A stretch of 35,813 nt of DNA from Eubacteriales bacterium. GTDB lineage: Bacteria; Bacillota; Clostridia; Lachnospirales; Lachnospiraceae. Below, piece by piece: positions 22,700-31,078 of this stretch; position 1 is the first letter of the stretch; every line of letters begins with the position of its first letter. The notes under the pieces are model-generated. The model saw only the letters and a program-made list of their open reading frames with translations. It had not been told where the DNA came from and ran no database searches. A program made the translations under genes and the position numbers. The stretch spans positions 14,232-50,044 of the forward strand of contig JAUNGM010000026.1 in the NCBI GenBank assembly GCA_030524545.1, written 5' to 3'.

Positions 22700-25288
22700 T
22701 TAACAGTTCTTCAGAGGAAAAGTGATGATCACTTTAAACAGGTCTCCATCCAGGTACAGGCGGAACTCGCCTCCCTGAAGCTCCGTAAGGCTCTTCGCTA
22801 TGGAGAGTCCCAGGCCGCTGCCTTCAGTATTTCTGGAAACATCCCCCCTGATAAATCGTTCGGTAAGCTCGTCTGCGGAGATATTCAGCGGCTGCGCGGA
22901 AATATTTTTCAGGGAAAATACAACTCTGCCCTTTTCCGGTGTTGTCTGTACATACACTCTGGTTCCTTCCAGTGCATATTTCACAACATTTCCGAAGATA
23001 TTCTCAAGAACACGCCAAAGTCTCTGCCCATCGGCATGGACGATCATCGGCTCATCAGCAAAATGCACCATCAAAGTCAGATTCTTTTCTTCAAATCTTT
23101 CTTCAAACTCTCCCATTACCTGATGCAGCAGCTCTGAAAAATTCAGATCCGTCATTTCCAGTGTAAGGGTACCGGAGCTGGCTTTGGATGCTTCTACCAC
23201 ATCTTCTGTCAGAACCTTCAGGCGCTGGGCTTTTGCTTCAAGAATGTCCAGGTAGCCGCAGATCTTCGGGTCTGTAAAGTTCTCCCGCTTCAGCAGATCC
23301 ACATAATTGATAATGGAAGTCAGGGGAGTCTTGATGTCATGTGATACATTGGTGATCAGCTCCGTCTTCATACGCTCGTTTTTCAGGCTGTTTTCTACAG
23401 CCGCATCAAGGCCTTCTCCGATGTGGTTGATATATTCTGCCATAGTCTTCTGATCACCTGTGAGCTTATCCACCGGAATCTTGTACTGCAATTCTCCGCC
23501 GGAAATGCGTTTCAGCCCTCCCAGAATCCTGTCCCTGCCGTCAGCCTTCCGGATCAGGTATAAAAATGCCGCGCAGTCCGCAATTGTCAGAACAAGGAAG
23601 AATACCGCACCGCCGCTGAAGATGATTCCATTGACAACAAACTGGAACAGCAGGAATCCGCCTGCAAGCAGGGCAATCTTTAATTTGCCCGGTGTATTGC
23701 GAGAAAAGAGTTCCAGCACATTCCCAGCCTTCTTCAGCATCTTTTTGGCAAGTTTCAGCAGCCAGCGCAGCAGGCTGTTTTTCCAGATGGTTCTCGCTTT
23801 GATTCTTCTGACAAGGCTCAGATATCCAACAAGGAACATTGCTGCCGTATAAATTGCCGCAATCTCCGCTGTGATCAGGACCGCATTGAAGTTGGCATCA
23901 AAATCCATCCTAAAATTCTCATCCAGAAGTGTAAAAAATATGCTCAGCCCCGCTGCCCAGATACCGAACACGCCCACTGCTGCGATTTCCGTAAATATCC
24001 TGTCAAACCCTATGACATGAACTTCTTCGTCTCCCGCACGCCTTCCGGCAATAACAGTCAGCCACACAAAGCTTACCAGGAGAAGAACCACCGCCAGAAT
24101 CAGGGCCTGGCCAAAAGGAATACGAAGTCCCGCATATTGCCTGTAGACCCCGGCGGACTCTGCCATGGAATCTGCCACAGGAAACGCGCCGTCAACAGAT
24201 AATGCCAAAATATAATTTTCGGAGATTCCCTCATTATCCGCCATATGCTGCCACATCTGCAGGGTTCTACTTCCGCTGAAGTTCAGGTTTGACTCACATT
24301 CGGAAAGCTTTGGCCGAACGATCACGTAAGCATCTTCTTCTGCCATTTCCTTTAAAGCAGTTTCATATCCTGCATACCGAGAATAGCTGCTTTTGTTGGT
24401 ATAGACCTTGTTTTCATCCAGATCCACATACATATAGGTAAGATTGGTGTTTCCTTCCTTATACTGCTTCAGCGTTTCTGCTTTTTGTTTATTTACGGTT
24501 ATCATATTTAATGCCTGATCCAATGCTTTATAGGCTGCGGCCAGCCCGCCTTCCCAATTGGGATTCTCATTAACTGCATCCAGGAGATTCTCCGCACCTG
24601 CGGGGGCATATTTTTCTTCCACAGTAAGGCCCATAAAACCTTTGACTTCCTTATACTCTACATTTCTGGCCTTGTCTTCTACCGAAACGAGAGCCTCTTC
24701 ATATACATCGTCCTGACCATAGGACAAACCATCCAGGAACTCGGCCACTGCTTCTTCTTTTGACGTTGCATAAAGCTCCTGCAGGCCCTCAAAGTTGAAT
24801 ATCATGGTTCCGTCTTCTGTCATTTGCCTGAAATCTTTGTAATAGTAGTAGTATTGCTCTCCATTTTCTGCAGTACAGATCACCACATTTTTTCCATCGT
24901 AAAAGTCCGCTTCGCCCCAGGAAGATTTCGCCCAGTCGTTCAGGTCTGCCACAGAATACGCCAGGCCGGAATGATTTTCATAGGTCAGCTCCTGACCCTC
25001 ATAAACTTCCTGAAGATCTATGACTTTGGATTCCGCATCCGAGTCTTCTTCCAAAAGCGCATCTTCCACATCCAGGCCGGAGAGTATCTCATTGGAAGAA
25101 TTGTATAATGTATCCGTAAATCCGCCGGACTCAATATACCTGTCCCCCTCATCGCCCCAGATACGGATCCCATGGCTGACCATTGCCGCCAAAAAGACCC
25201 CGCAGGCCGCTGCCAACACCAGGGCCCCGTGGAATGCCGCGATCAAAATCACTTTAATATAATTACTTCTGTACCATTTCTTATTCAT
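22700..25288 (-). CDS. Sensor histidine kinase
   Basis: The 862-residue membrane kinase has an N-terminal membrane segment (about 12-37) and a large extracellular sensor region of unknown type (about 38-395). About six further membrane segments follow, then a HAMP-like linker, a HisKA domain with the phospho-accepting His near residue 650 (NVSHDIKTPLTSIINY) and an HATPase domain (ENIFGNVVKYALEG as N box, GSGLGLSIAKSL as G2 box). The stop is followed by a strong terminator. The partner response regulator is encoded 50 bp upstream and is probably cotranscribed. The signal is unknown; the big extracytoplasmic domain suggests an envelope or extracellular cue. Confidence 0.93.
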   Translation of the reverse strand: MNKKWYRSNYIKVILIAAFHGALVLAAACGVFLAAMVSHGIRIWGDEGDRYIESGGFTDTLYNSSNEILSGLDVEDALLEEDSDAESKVIDLQEVYEGQELTYENHSGLAYSVADLNDWAKSSWGEADFYDGKNVVICTAENGEQYYYYYKDFRQMTEDGTMIFNFEGLQELYATSKEEAVAEFLDGLSYGQDDVYEEALVSVEDKARNVEYKEVKGFMGLTVEEKYAPAGAENLLDAVNENPNWEGGLAAAYKALDQALNMITVNKQKAETLKQYKEGNTNLTYMYVDLDENKVYTNKSSYSRYAGYETALKEMAEEDAYVIVRPKLSECESNLNFSGSRTLQMWQHMADNEGISENYILALSVDGAFPVADSMAESAGVYRQYAGLRIPFGQALILAVVLLLVSFVWLTVIAGRRAGDEEVHVIGFDRIFTEIAAVGVFGIWAAGLSIFFTLLDENFRMDFDANFNAVLITAEIAAIYTAAMFLVGYLSLVRRIKARTIWKNSLLRWLLKLAKKMLKKAGNVLELFSRNTPGKLKIALLAGGFLLFQFVVNGIIFSGGAVFFLVLTIADCAAFLYLIRKADGRDRILGGLKRISGGELQYKIPVDKLTGDQKTMAEYINHIGEGLDAAVENSLKNERMKTELITNVSHDIKTPLTSIINYVDLLKRENFTDPKICGYLDILEAKAQRLKVLTEDVVEASKASSGTLTLEMTDLNFSELLHQVMGEFEERFEEKNLTLMVHFADEPMIVHADGQRLWRVLENIFGNVVKYALEGTRVYVQTTPEKGRVVFSLKNISAQPLNISADELTERFIRGDVSRNTEGSGLGLSIAKSLTELQGGEFRLYLDGDLFKVIITFPLKNC

Positions 25289-25338
25289 CTTTTTCCCCTT
25301 TCTTCTGCCCGTTTCCGTGCATCTCTTATTTCAGTTTC

Positions 25339-26037
25339 TTATCTCTTTTCAATCTTATATCCAAGTCCCCACACAACCTTCAGATAGCGTGGATCCTTGG
25401 GATTGATCTCAATCTTTTCCCGGATATGCCGGATGTGTACGGCCACGGTATTGTCTGCAGCGATTGCTTCCTCATTCCAGATACTTTCATAAATCTGGTT
25501 GATTGAAAATACCCTGCCCTGATTTTTTACCAGAAGAAGCAGAATGTTGTATTCAATCGGAGTCAGCTTTACAGGCTCACCATCGACACGAACCTCTTTC
25601 AGATCATCATTCACCGAAAGGCCGCCTGTTTCGTAAATGTGTTCCTGTCCCCCGTGCTGTACGGCTGCGCCAAGCCTCGTGTATCTGCGAAGCTGGGACT
25701 TCACCCTGGCTACCAGTTCCAGTGGGTTAAACGGCTTGGTCACATAATCATCCGCACCTACATTCAATCCAAGAATCTTATCCGCATCTTCCGACTTGGC
25801 CGAAAGAATAATAATGGGCAGCGGATTCTCCTCACGAATCTTCAGTGTTGCCCGAATGCCGTCAAGCTTCGGCATCATCACATCAATGATCAGAAGATCT
25901 ACCGAATTGTTCCGCAAGATCCGTAAGGCTTCCTCGCCGTCATAGGCTTTCAGGATATGATAACCCTCCTGGGTCAGATAGATGTCAATAGCCTCCACGA
26001 TGTCTTTATCATCATCACAAACCAGAATATTGGCCAT
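25339..26037 (-). CDS. OmpR-family response regulator
   Basis: I start at the ATG 26035-26037 (MANILVCDDDKD, 232 residues), 8 nt after GGGAGG; a GTG three codons earlier is too close to that site. The receiver domain (1-118) has the acidic pair in CDDD, phospho-acceptor Asp52 in LIIDVMMPKLDG, and the lysine in VTKPF. The C-terminal winged helix (about 133-230) shows LTPIEYNILLLLVKNQGRVFS and VAVHIRHIREKI, typical of OmpR/PhoB regulators. It precedes its histidine kinase gene by 50 bp. The upstream region carries an AAGAAAT/ATTTCTT inverted repeat that might be an autoregulatory site. Confidence 0.95.
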   Translation of the reverse strand: MANILVCDDDKDIVEAIDIYLTQEGYHILKAYDGEEALRILRNNSVDLLIIDVMMPKLDGIRATLKIREENPLPIIILSAKSEDADKILGLNVGADDYVTKPFNPLELVARVKSQLRRYTRLGAAVQHGGQEHIYETGGLSVNDDLKEVRVDGEPVKLTPIEYNILLLLVKNQGRVFSINQIYESIWNEEAIAADNTVAVHIRHIREKIEINPKDPRYLKVVWGLGYKIEKR

Positions 26038-26312
26038 CTCACTCACCTCCCTCTTGATGGTCTCAGGATAACAAAGAAATTTTAAAATGAAAGGGGTAAA
26101 ATCTTAAGAATTTCTTATTTTGTTCATCCTGCACCAGCTATCATAATACAAAACCCTTGTTTCAGGCAACTGTTTGATACTGTTTCTTACAAAACTGCCT
26201 TCCGTTCACAGCAGAAAAAATGCTGTACAAAGGGTTCTGTCTGAGAATCCTCCGCACAGCATCTTCTTATTACAGCATTTTTTTATTCTTATTATATGGA
26301 TAAAAACTCCTG
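26038..26312 (-). other. Gap upstream of the two-component operon
   Basis: The gap holds the unidentified promoter of the regulator/kinase pair, an imperfect inverted repeat (AAGAAAT at about 26074 and ATTTCTT at about 26112), and the terminator of the GGDEF/EAL gene at 26214-26262. No gene is visible. Confidence 0.4.
26214..26262 (-). terminator. Terminator of the GGDEF/EAL gene
   Basis: ATGCTGT and ACAGCAT close a hairpin with a partly paired interior (CGGAGG, CCCTTTG) and are followed by TTTTT on the minus strand. It lies about 50 bp past the stop codon. A further copy of TACAGCATTTTTTT at 26271-26284 reads in the opposite sense. Confidence 0.65.
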
Positions 26313-29300
26313 CTAAATTTCACAGGGCTTTACAAACTGTTCCGTAAATGTTTCGTAGGAACACGGTTTTCCCCAGAAATATCCCTGGCTGTAATCCGGA
26401 AGAAGCTCCCTGATCCGCGCCCACTCCGCTTCACTTTCTACGCCCTCAATACAGAGCTTCAGCTTCAGATTGTGGGTCATAGAGCTGAGAAGGAACAGCA
26501 GGTAGTATTCTTCTTCATTCTCCAAAGCTTTTGTTACAAAGGAACGGTCTATTTTAATGATATCCGGCTTCAGCTCACTCAGATAATGAAAGTTCGAATA
26601 CCCTGTCCCAAAATCATCCAGCGCCAGCTTAATCCCCAGATCATGAAGATCCATCCACAGCATTTTGGCATTCCGGCTTGCTTCCAAAAGTCCGCTTTCC
26701 GTAAGTTCCACGATCAATGCTGAAGTGGGGACTCCGGCATCCCGGACCGCTGAAACGATCTCCAAAAGCATATTAGTCTTGGAAACCTGCACATGGGAAA
26801 CATTCACGCTGATTTCAAAATCCGGAACGGTCTCCCGGATCTTCCTGCAGGCAGCAAGTGCCTCCCTGAGTATCCACCGCCCTGCTGGAATAATCAGGCC
26901 GGTTTCCTCCAGAATGGGGATAAATTCACCGGGAGATACTCTTCCGCATTCCTCTGAATCAAAACGCATCAGTGCCTCTGCTCCGTAAAGGGAATTGTCC
27001 GAAGCCCTGAACAGCGGCTGGTAATACACCTGAAATCCCTCAAAGCCCTGGTTAATGGATTTCCGCAAAATCCTTGACAGCTCCCGCCTGTGCAGGAATG
27101 CTTCATACTCTTCCTTTCGGAATAAATGGCAGCGGTTCTTTCCATGGGATTTTGCCCCATTCAGGGAAAACTCCGTAAATTTCATGGCATTGGAATAGGT
27201 ATGCTCTACCATGCTGTCACAAGTAAGAATTCCTCCTGAAATCGTAAAGATCACAGCATATCCATTGTCCTCCACAAACTGTGCAAGCGCCTCACGTATC
27301 CTGTCAAACATCGCTTCCGCATCTGCCCGGCTGCTGCCTGTAAAATCCAGCACCATAAATTCATCTGCCACCAGCTTATAAATTTTCTGGTTCTGAGAAA
27401 TGCAGCGGGAAATACAGATCGCAGTTTCATGGAGAATCATATCCCCATATTCGATACCGAATTTTTCGTTGATTTCTTTAAAATTATCAATTCCCAGACG
27501 CATCAGATATCCGTCAGGAAACTGCGGTTCCATACTTTCCAGGTAAGCCTGCAGACTGGATTCTCCAAGCAATCCGCTGACGTTGTCCGCCTTCTGCTTG
27601 ATTCCGATTTCATTAATGCAGCCAACCATATACATGGCTTTACCGTCATCATCTCTGACTATGCACCCTCTGCAATTGATCCAGACCGGTTTCCCGTCAA
27701 TATCAAGCCAGCGGTATTCCATATTGTGCATACATCGATCCGAACTCAGCAGACTTTCGAATTCCTCCTTCAGCAGTCCGAAATCTTCCGCATATACAAA
27801 GCGTTTATGATGCTCCATGACCTCATGGAATGCATTTTCGTCCAGGAGAAATCTCTGCAGCGCATGAGGCGCTATATAATAAAAGTCCTTCCTGAAATCC
27901 AAAACATACAGGTAGTCATCCGTACTTGGGTTCAGCAGATTGATAAATTCACACAGATCCTCTATGGAGATCTCCTGGTATTTCTTCTGATGGAGAAGCA
28001 GCTCTTCCTGCGATGCTTTCATCAGATCTTTCTTTATATAATCCAGTATCTCTTCTGTCCCGTCTGCTTTCATTAGCTTCTTCCTTCGTTTCTTCCGGTA
28101 CATCATTGTATCACTGCGCCGGACAATATCCTGAAAGTCCATATCTGTATCCGGGTTATAGCACGCATATCCCACTGCCACACTAAACGGATACGGCAGG
28201 TTTTTCCCGGTTTCATCCACCAGCTTTTCAAATGCCGCAATTTCCCTTTCTATATCCGGTTTCTCGTTCTTGTGAAATACATAAGCAAATTCATCCCCTC
28301 CGATGCGAAAACAACGATCTTCCGCCCCGAAACACCTGCAGATGCATTGATAACAGTATTTTAAAGCTTCGTCGCCTTTTTCATGCCCGAAATTGTCATT
28401 GATGTATTTCATCTCGTTCACATCCACGAGTATAACACCTGTTGTCTGCAGTTCAATTTCTTTTTCTTCCAGGTATTTCACCGTATTTTCGTAAGCATTG
28501 CGGTTCAGCGCCTCTGTCAGCATATCGATATTTGCCAGTTTTTTAAAATAGGAAAGCTTCTCCTCCTCTATAACCTTTCCGTAATACCGAATAACCTGAA
28601 TCCAGATCAGCATGACGATAAAGCAGATCGTTCCAAGCGGCAGAAAAACCGAGGTCTCCCGGAAGCCGCGGATATAATACATCACCAGCTCAGCCGCCGC
28701 AAATATCATCACGATATATAAGGGAAAACGGAATCTCCCTGCATCCTTATTGCTGTTCTTCTGTGCCTCATTGCGTACAAGCAGGATGACATACAGTACA
28801 TTTACAGCCATCAGCAAATGAGTCACAGGCAATACACGAAAAATATCAATCAGCCCTGCGCACTGGACTGCCAGTGCCCCTGCCATATTGGCCAGATATC
28901 CTCCAGCCATCCACAGCAGGCCTTTGCGGTACTTTGTCCGTGTAATATCATATACAAAAAGATTAAACGGCACAGGAAACAGATAAAAACTGAAAAAATC
29001 CACAAAATACAGCGTCCTGCCGTCCGGTATCAAAAACTGCAGAAATCCGCACTGGCACAGCGACCACACCGCGATCATCAGGGAAAAAACTCCTACATTT
29101 AAAAATGTTCCGATTTCTTCTTTCCCCCTGTGGCGGCTTGTGGCAATATGCAGGAAAATACTCAGCACTCCCGCAAATACAATAATACAATTGATGATCA
29201 AAACCGGCAGAAAACTTACAAACAGCTCCATCACACAGGCTGCCCTGGTTCCCAGATGAAAGACTCCCGTATTTCCATAAAATCCTTCATAAACAGGATA

Positions 29301-29678
29301 TATCCGGACTTCCAGCGTTTTTCCGGCGCTTTTCTCCGGTATATCCACAAGATGCCATGGAGAACCGGGTGATTTCATAAACTTCGGCGCATTCTCTTCT
29401 CTTCCGTACTGATAGATCAGCATTCCGTCCAATCTCACCTCTGTCATCGTATGAGTGGTCTTAAATAAAACAGCTCCTGCCTCAGAAAAGTCATCAGGAA
29501 TCTCCATCGTATGAATCCGTATGCCATCTTCCATTGTCTCTATACTTTCCAGATTTGCAGTATTGCGCATCGGCAGAGGGCTTCCGGCAGTCCCTCCATG
29601 AAAAATCCATAATAAAAAAAGCAGTGCCACTCCAACAAAAACCACAAATGCCGCACTTAATCTTTTTCCGGTATTCAA
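26313..29678 (-). CDS. 7TM-GGDEF-PAS-(degenerate GGDEF)-EAL cyclic-di-GMP enzyme
   Basis: The 1121-residue membrane protein has an N-terminal membrane segment (8-27) and an extracellular beta domain (45-140). A 7TM-DISM-like block follows (about 150-365), then a GGDEF domain with an intact GGDEF motif at 460-464 and no RxxD inhibitory site. Next come a PAS-like domain (about 590-690) and a second GGDEF-type domain whose motif has become VADEF. The C-terminal EAL domain has its key residues: EALMR, NVS, ELTES, LALDDFGTG, IKIDRSFV, EGVES and QGYFWGKP. It could both make and break cyclic-di-GMP. The start is a TTG with AAAGGAG 10 nt upstream. It is monocistronic. Confidence 0.92.
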   Translation of the reverse strand: MNTGKRLSAAFVVFVGVALLFLLWIFHGGTAGSPLPMRNTANLESIETMEDGIRIHTMEIPDDFSEAGAVLFKTTHTMTEVRLDGMLIYQYGREENAPKFMKSPGSPWHLVDIPEKSAGKTLEVRIYPVYEGFYGNTGVFHLGTRAACVMELFVSFLPVLIINCIIVFAGVLSIFLHIATSRHRGKEEIGTFLNVGVFSLMIAVWSLCQCGFLQFLIPDGRTLYFVDFFSFYLFPVPFNLFVYDITRTKYRKGLLWMAGGYLANMAGALAVQCAGLIDIFRVLPVTHLLMAVNVLYVILLVRNEAQKNSNKDAGRFRFPLYIVMIFAAAELVMYYIRGFRETSVFLPLGTICFIVMLIWIQVIRYYGKVIEEEKLSYFKKLANIDMLTEALNRNAYENTVKYLEEKEIELQTTGVILVDVNEMKYINDNFGHEKGDEALKYCYQCICRCFGAEDRCFRIGGDEFAYVFHKNEKPDIEREIAAFEKLVDETGKNLPYPFSVAVGYACYNPDTDMDFQDIVRRSDTMMYRKKRRKKLMKADGTEEILDYIKKDLMKASQEELLLHQKKYQEISIEDLCEFINLLNPSTDDYLYVLDFRKDFYYIAPHALQRFLLDENAFHEVMEHHKRFVYAEDFGLLKEEFESLLSSDRCMHNMEYRWLDIDGKPVWINCRGCIVRDDDGKAMYMVGCINEIGIKQKADNVSGLLGESSLQAYLESMEPQFPDGYLMRLGIDNFKEINEKFGIEYGDMILHETAICISRCISQNQKIYKLVADEFMVLDFTGSSRADAEAMFDRIREALAQFVEDNGYAVIFTISGGILTCDSMVEHTYSNAMKFTEFSLNGAKSHGKNRCHLFRKEEYEAFLHRRELSRILRKSINQGFEGFQVYYQPLFRASDNSLYGAEALMRFDSEECGRVSPGEFIPILEETGLIIPAGRWILREALAACRKIRETVPDFEISVNVSHVQVSKTNMLLEIVSAVRDAGVPTSALIVELTESGLLEASRNAKMLWMDLHDLGIKLALDDFGTGYSNFHYLSELKPDIIKIDRSFVTKALENEEEYYLLFLLSSMTHNLKLKLCIEGVESEAEWARIRELLPDYSQGYFWGKPCSYETFTEQFVKPCEI

Positions 29679-29725
29679 GATTCTTCTCCTTTCGCCTATT
29701 CCATCATTTTCTTCCGCATATATTC

Positions 29726-29754
29726 AGTATAACTTAAAATCCTGCAAATGAAAA
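29726..29754 (-). promoter_or_regulatory. Promoter of the GGDEF/EAL gene
   Basis: TTTTCA (29749-29754) and TATACT (29726-29731) are 17 bp apart on the minus strand, about 50 nt before the TTG start. Confidence 0.5.
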
Positions 29755-29807
29755 TAGATTTCTCTTGCTTTCCATATATAAGATTTCTCCTGCCTGCAAA
29801 ATATTAC

Positions 29808-29836
29808 TTGACAATTTAAGGTCAGTATTATATAAT
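29808..29836 (+). promoter_or_regulatory. perR promoter
   Basis: A consensus TTGACA (29808-29813) and TATAAT (29831-29836) are separated by 17 bp, immediately before the palindromic operator. Confidence 0.85.
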
Positions 29837-29844
29837 TTCAATAT

Positions 29845-29859
29845 CAGTAATCATTACTG
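29845..29859 (+). promoter_or_regulatory. PerR/Fur-type operator in front of perR
   Basis: CAGTAATCATTACTG is a perfect 7-1-7 palindrome covering the transcription start, the form expected of a Fur-family box. Position and symmetry indicate autorepression. Confidence 0.75.
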
Positions 29860-29884
29860 TTACTAAGGAGAAAGGAGGAGTGTC

Positions 29885-30280
29885 ATGGCTGCACTGAAGT
29901 ATAGCCGTCAGCGAGAATCTATTAAAGAATTCCTGATGACACAGACTACACATCCAACGGCAGATATCGTTTATGACAACATGAAGCAGATTTATCCAAA
30001 CATCAGCCTGGGAACCGTATACCGCAACCTCTCCCTCCTCACAGATCTTGGGGAAATCCAGAAATTATCCTGCTTTGGCGGCGCAGACCGTTATGATGCC
30101 CGCACAAGTCCGCATTGCCACTTTATGTGTACCAGCTGCGGCAGTGTTATGGATTTGGATATTGATGCTGCAGGCACCCTGGTAAAGGAAGCGGAAGAAC
30201 AATTCAGCGGAAAAATCACAGGCTACAGCGCCAGATTTTTTGGACTTTGTGAAGAATGTATAAAAAAGCAGGCAAAGTAA
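29885..30280 (+). CDS. perR: Fur-family peroxide regulator PerR
   Basis: This 131-residue Fur-family repressor has the winged helix in its first half (TADIVYDNMKQIYPNISLGTVYRNLSLL). PerR-type regulatory-site residues follow: a His in THPTAD, Asp and two His in RYDARTSPHCHF, and an Asp in VMDLD. Two structural-zinc CxxC pairs are present (CTSC and CEEC). In PerR these residues bind Fe or Mn, and a His is oxidised by peroxide, releasing DNA. GGAGG lies 6 nt before the start. Its neighbour is reverse rubrerythrin, a peroxide reductase, and both genes carry the same operator, which supports PerR over Fur or Zur. Confidence 0.92.
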   Translation: MAALKYSRQRESIKEFLMTQTTHPTADIVYDNMKQIYPNISLGTVYRNLSLLTDLGEIQKLSCFGGADRYDARTSPHCHFMCTSCGSVMDLDIDAAGTLVKEAEEQFSGKITGYSARFFGLCEECIKKQAK

Positions 30281-30289
30281 AAAATGCCC

Positions 30290-30318
30290 TTGACAAGTCT
30301 ACATTTATATGTTAACTT
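30290..30318 (+). promoter_or_regulatory. Rubrerythrin promoter
   Basis: TTGACA (30290-30295) with a weak TAACTT (30313-30318) at 17 bp spacing lies just before the operator. Confidence 0.55.
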
Positions 30319-30322
30319 AAAA

Positions 30323-30337
30323 CAGTAATCATTACTA
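30323..30337 (+). promoter_or_regulatory. PerR operator in front of rubrerythrin
   Basis: CAGTAATCATTACTA differs from the perR operator at only its last base and sits in the same place relative to the promoter. Confidence 0.75.
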
Positions 30338-30383
30338 TTATTAAAAAATACAAAAAATATTATAAAGAAAAGGAGATACAACT

Positions 30384-30926
30384 ATGGCAAAATGGGTATG
30401 TAATGTATGTGGTTATGTTTATGAAGGAGAAGCAGCACCGGAAGTATGTCCAATCTGTAAGGCACCGGCTGAGAAATTCTCCAAACAGGATTCCGAAATG
30501 AGCTGGGCTGCAGAGCATGTTGTAGGCGTTGCTCAGGGCGTTAGCGAAGACATCCTTGCAGACTTAAGAGCAAACTTCGAAGGAGAATGCTCTGAGGTTG
30601 GTATGTACCTTGCAATGGCAAGAGTAGCTCACAGAGAAGGATATCCGGAAATCGGCTTATACTGGGAAAAAGCTGCTTACGAAGAAGCAGAACATGCAGC
30701 TAAATTTGCTGAACTCCTTGGCGAAGTTGTTACAGACAGCACCAAGAAAAACCTTGAAATGCGTGTTGCAGCAGAAAACGGCGCTACCGCTGGTAAATTC
30801 GACCTTGCAAAACGTGCAAAAGCTGCTAACCTTGACGCTATCCATGACACCGTTCATGAAATGGCAAGAGACGAGGCTCGTCACGGCAAAGCATTCGCTG
30901 GTCTTCTGAAGAGATACTTCGGCTAA
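30384..30926 (+). CDS. rbr: Reverse rubrerythrin
   Basis: The 180-residue cytoplasmic protein has the rubredoxin-type domain first (Cys6, Cys9, Cys22, Cys25 in [12 protein letters not shown] and VCPICKAP). A ferritin-like four-helix domain follows with diiron ligands in [25 protein letters not shown] and [11 protein letters not shown]. This order, opposite to classical rubrerythrin, defines reverse rubrerythrins, which reduce peroxide and support oxygen tolerance in clostridia. It follows perR by 103 bp with its own promoter and operator. AAAGGAG precedes the start. The codons look like those of a highly expressed gene. A terminator follows. Confidence 0.95.
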   Translation: MAKWVCNVCGYVYEGEAAPEVCPICKAPAEKFSKQDSEMSWAAEHVVGVAQGVSEDILADLRANFEGECSEVGMYLAMARVAHREGYPEIGLYWEKAAYEEAEHAAKFAELLGEVVTDSTKKNLEMRVAAENGATAGKFDLAKRAKAANLDAIHDTVHEMARDEARHGKAFAGLLKRYFG

Positions 30927-30979
30927 GAAGAAGCCTTGATTGTTTATCAAATCTTGACTCTTTCATAATAAATACTACA

Positions 30980-31011
30980 GGGATCTGGGAGAAACCTCAG
31001 ATCCCTTTTTA
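30980..31011 (+). terminator. Terminator after rubrerythrin
   Basis: GGGATCTG and CAGATCCC form a perfect 8-bp stem followed by TTTTT. Confidence 0.88.
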
Positions 31012-31038
31012 AAATACAATTCATAAGGAGGCAGAAAC

Positions 31039-31066
31039 ATGTCAAAATACACAGGAACAAAAACCG
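31039..31066 (+). pseudogene. Nine-codon remnant of a second rubrerythrin gene
   Basis: After an intact AAGGAGG site an ATG opens the reading MSKYTGTKT, the usual first residues of classical (ferritin domain first) rubrerythrin. The next codons no longer fit: the frame runs into the antisense of the carboxypeptidase gene and stops at 31159-31161. The break lies at about 31066, only 13 bp from that gene's stop. The rest of the rubrerythrin gene is absent. The short match could be chance, but the combination with the ribosome binding site and the neighbouring rubrerythrin argues for a deletion junction. Confidence 0.6.
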
Positions 31067-31078
31067 TTTCCAGCTTCC

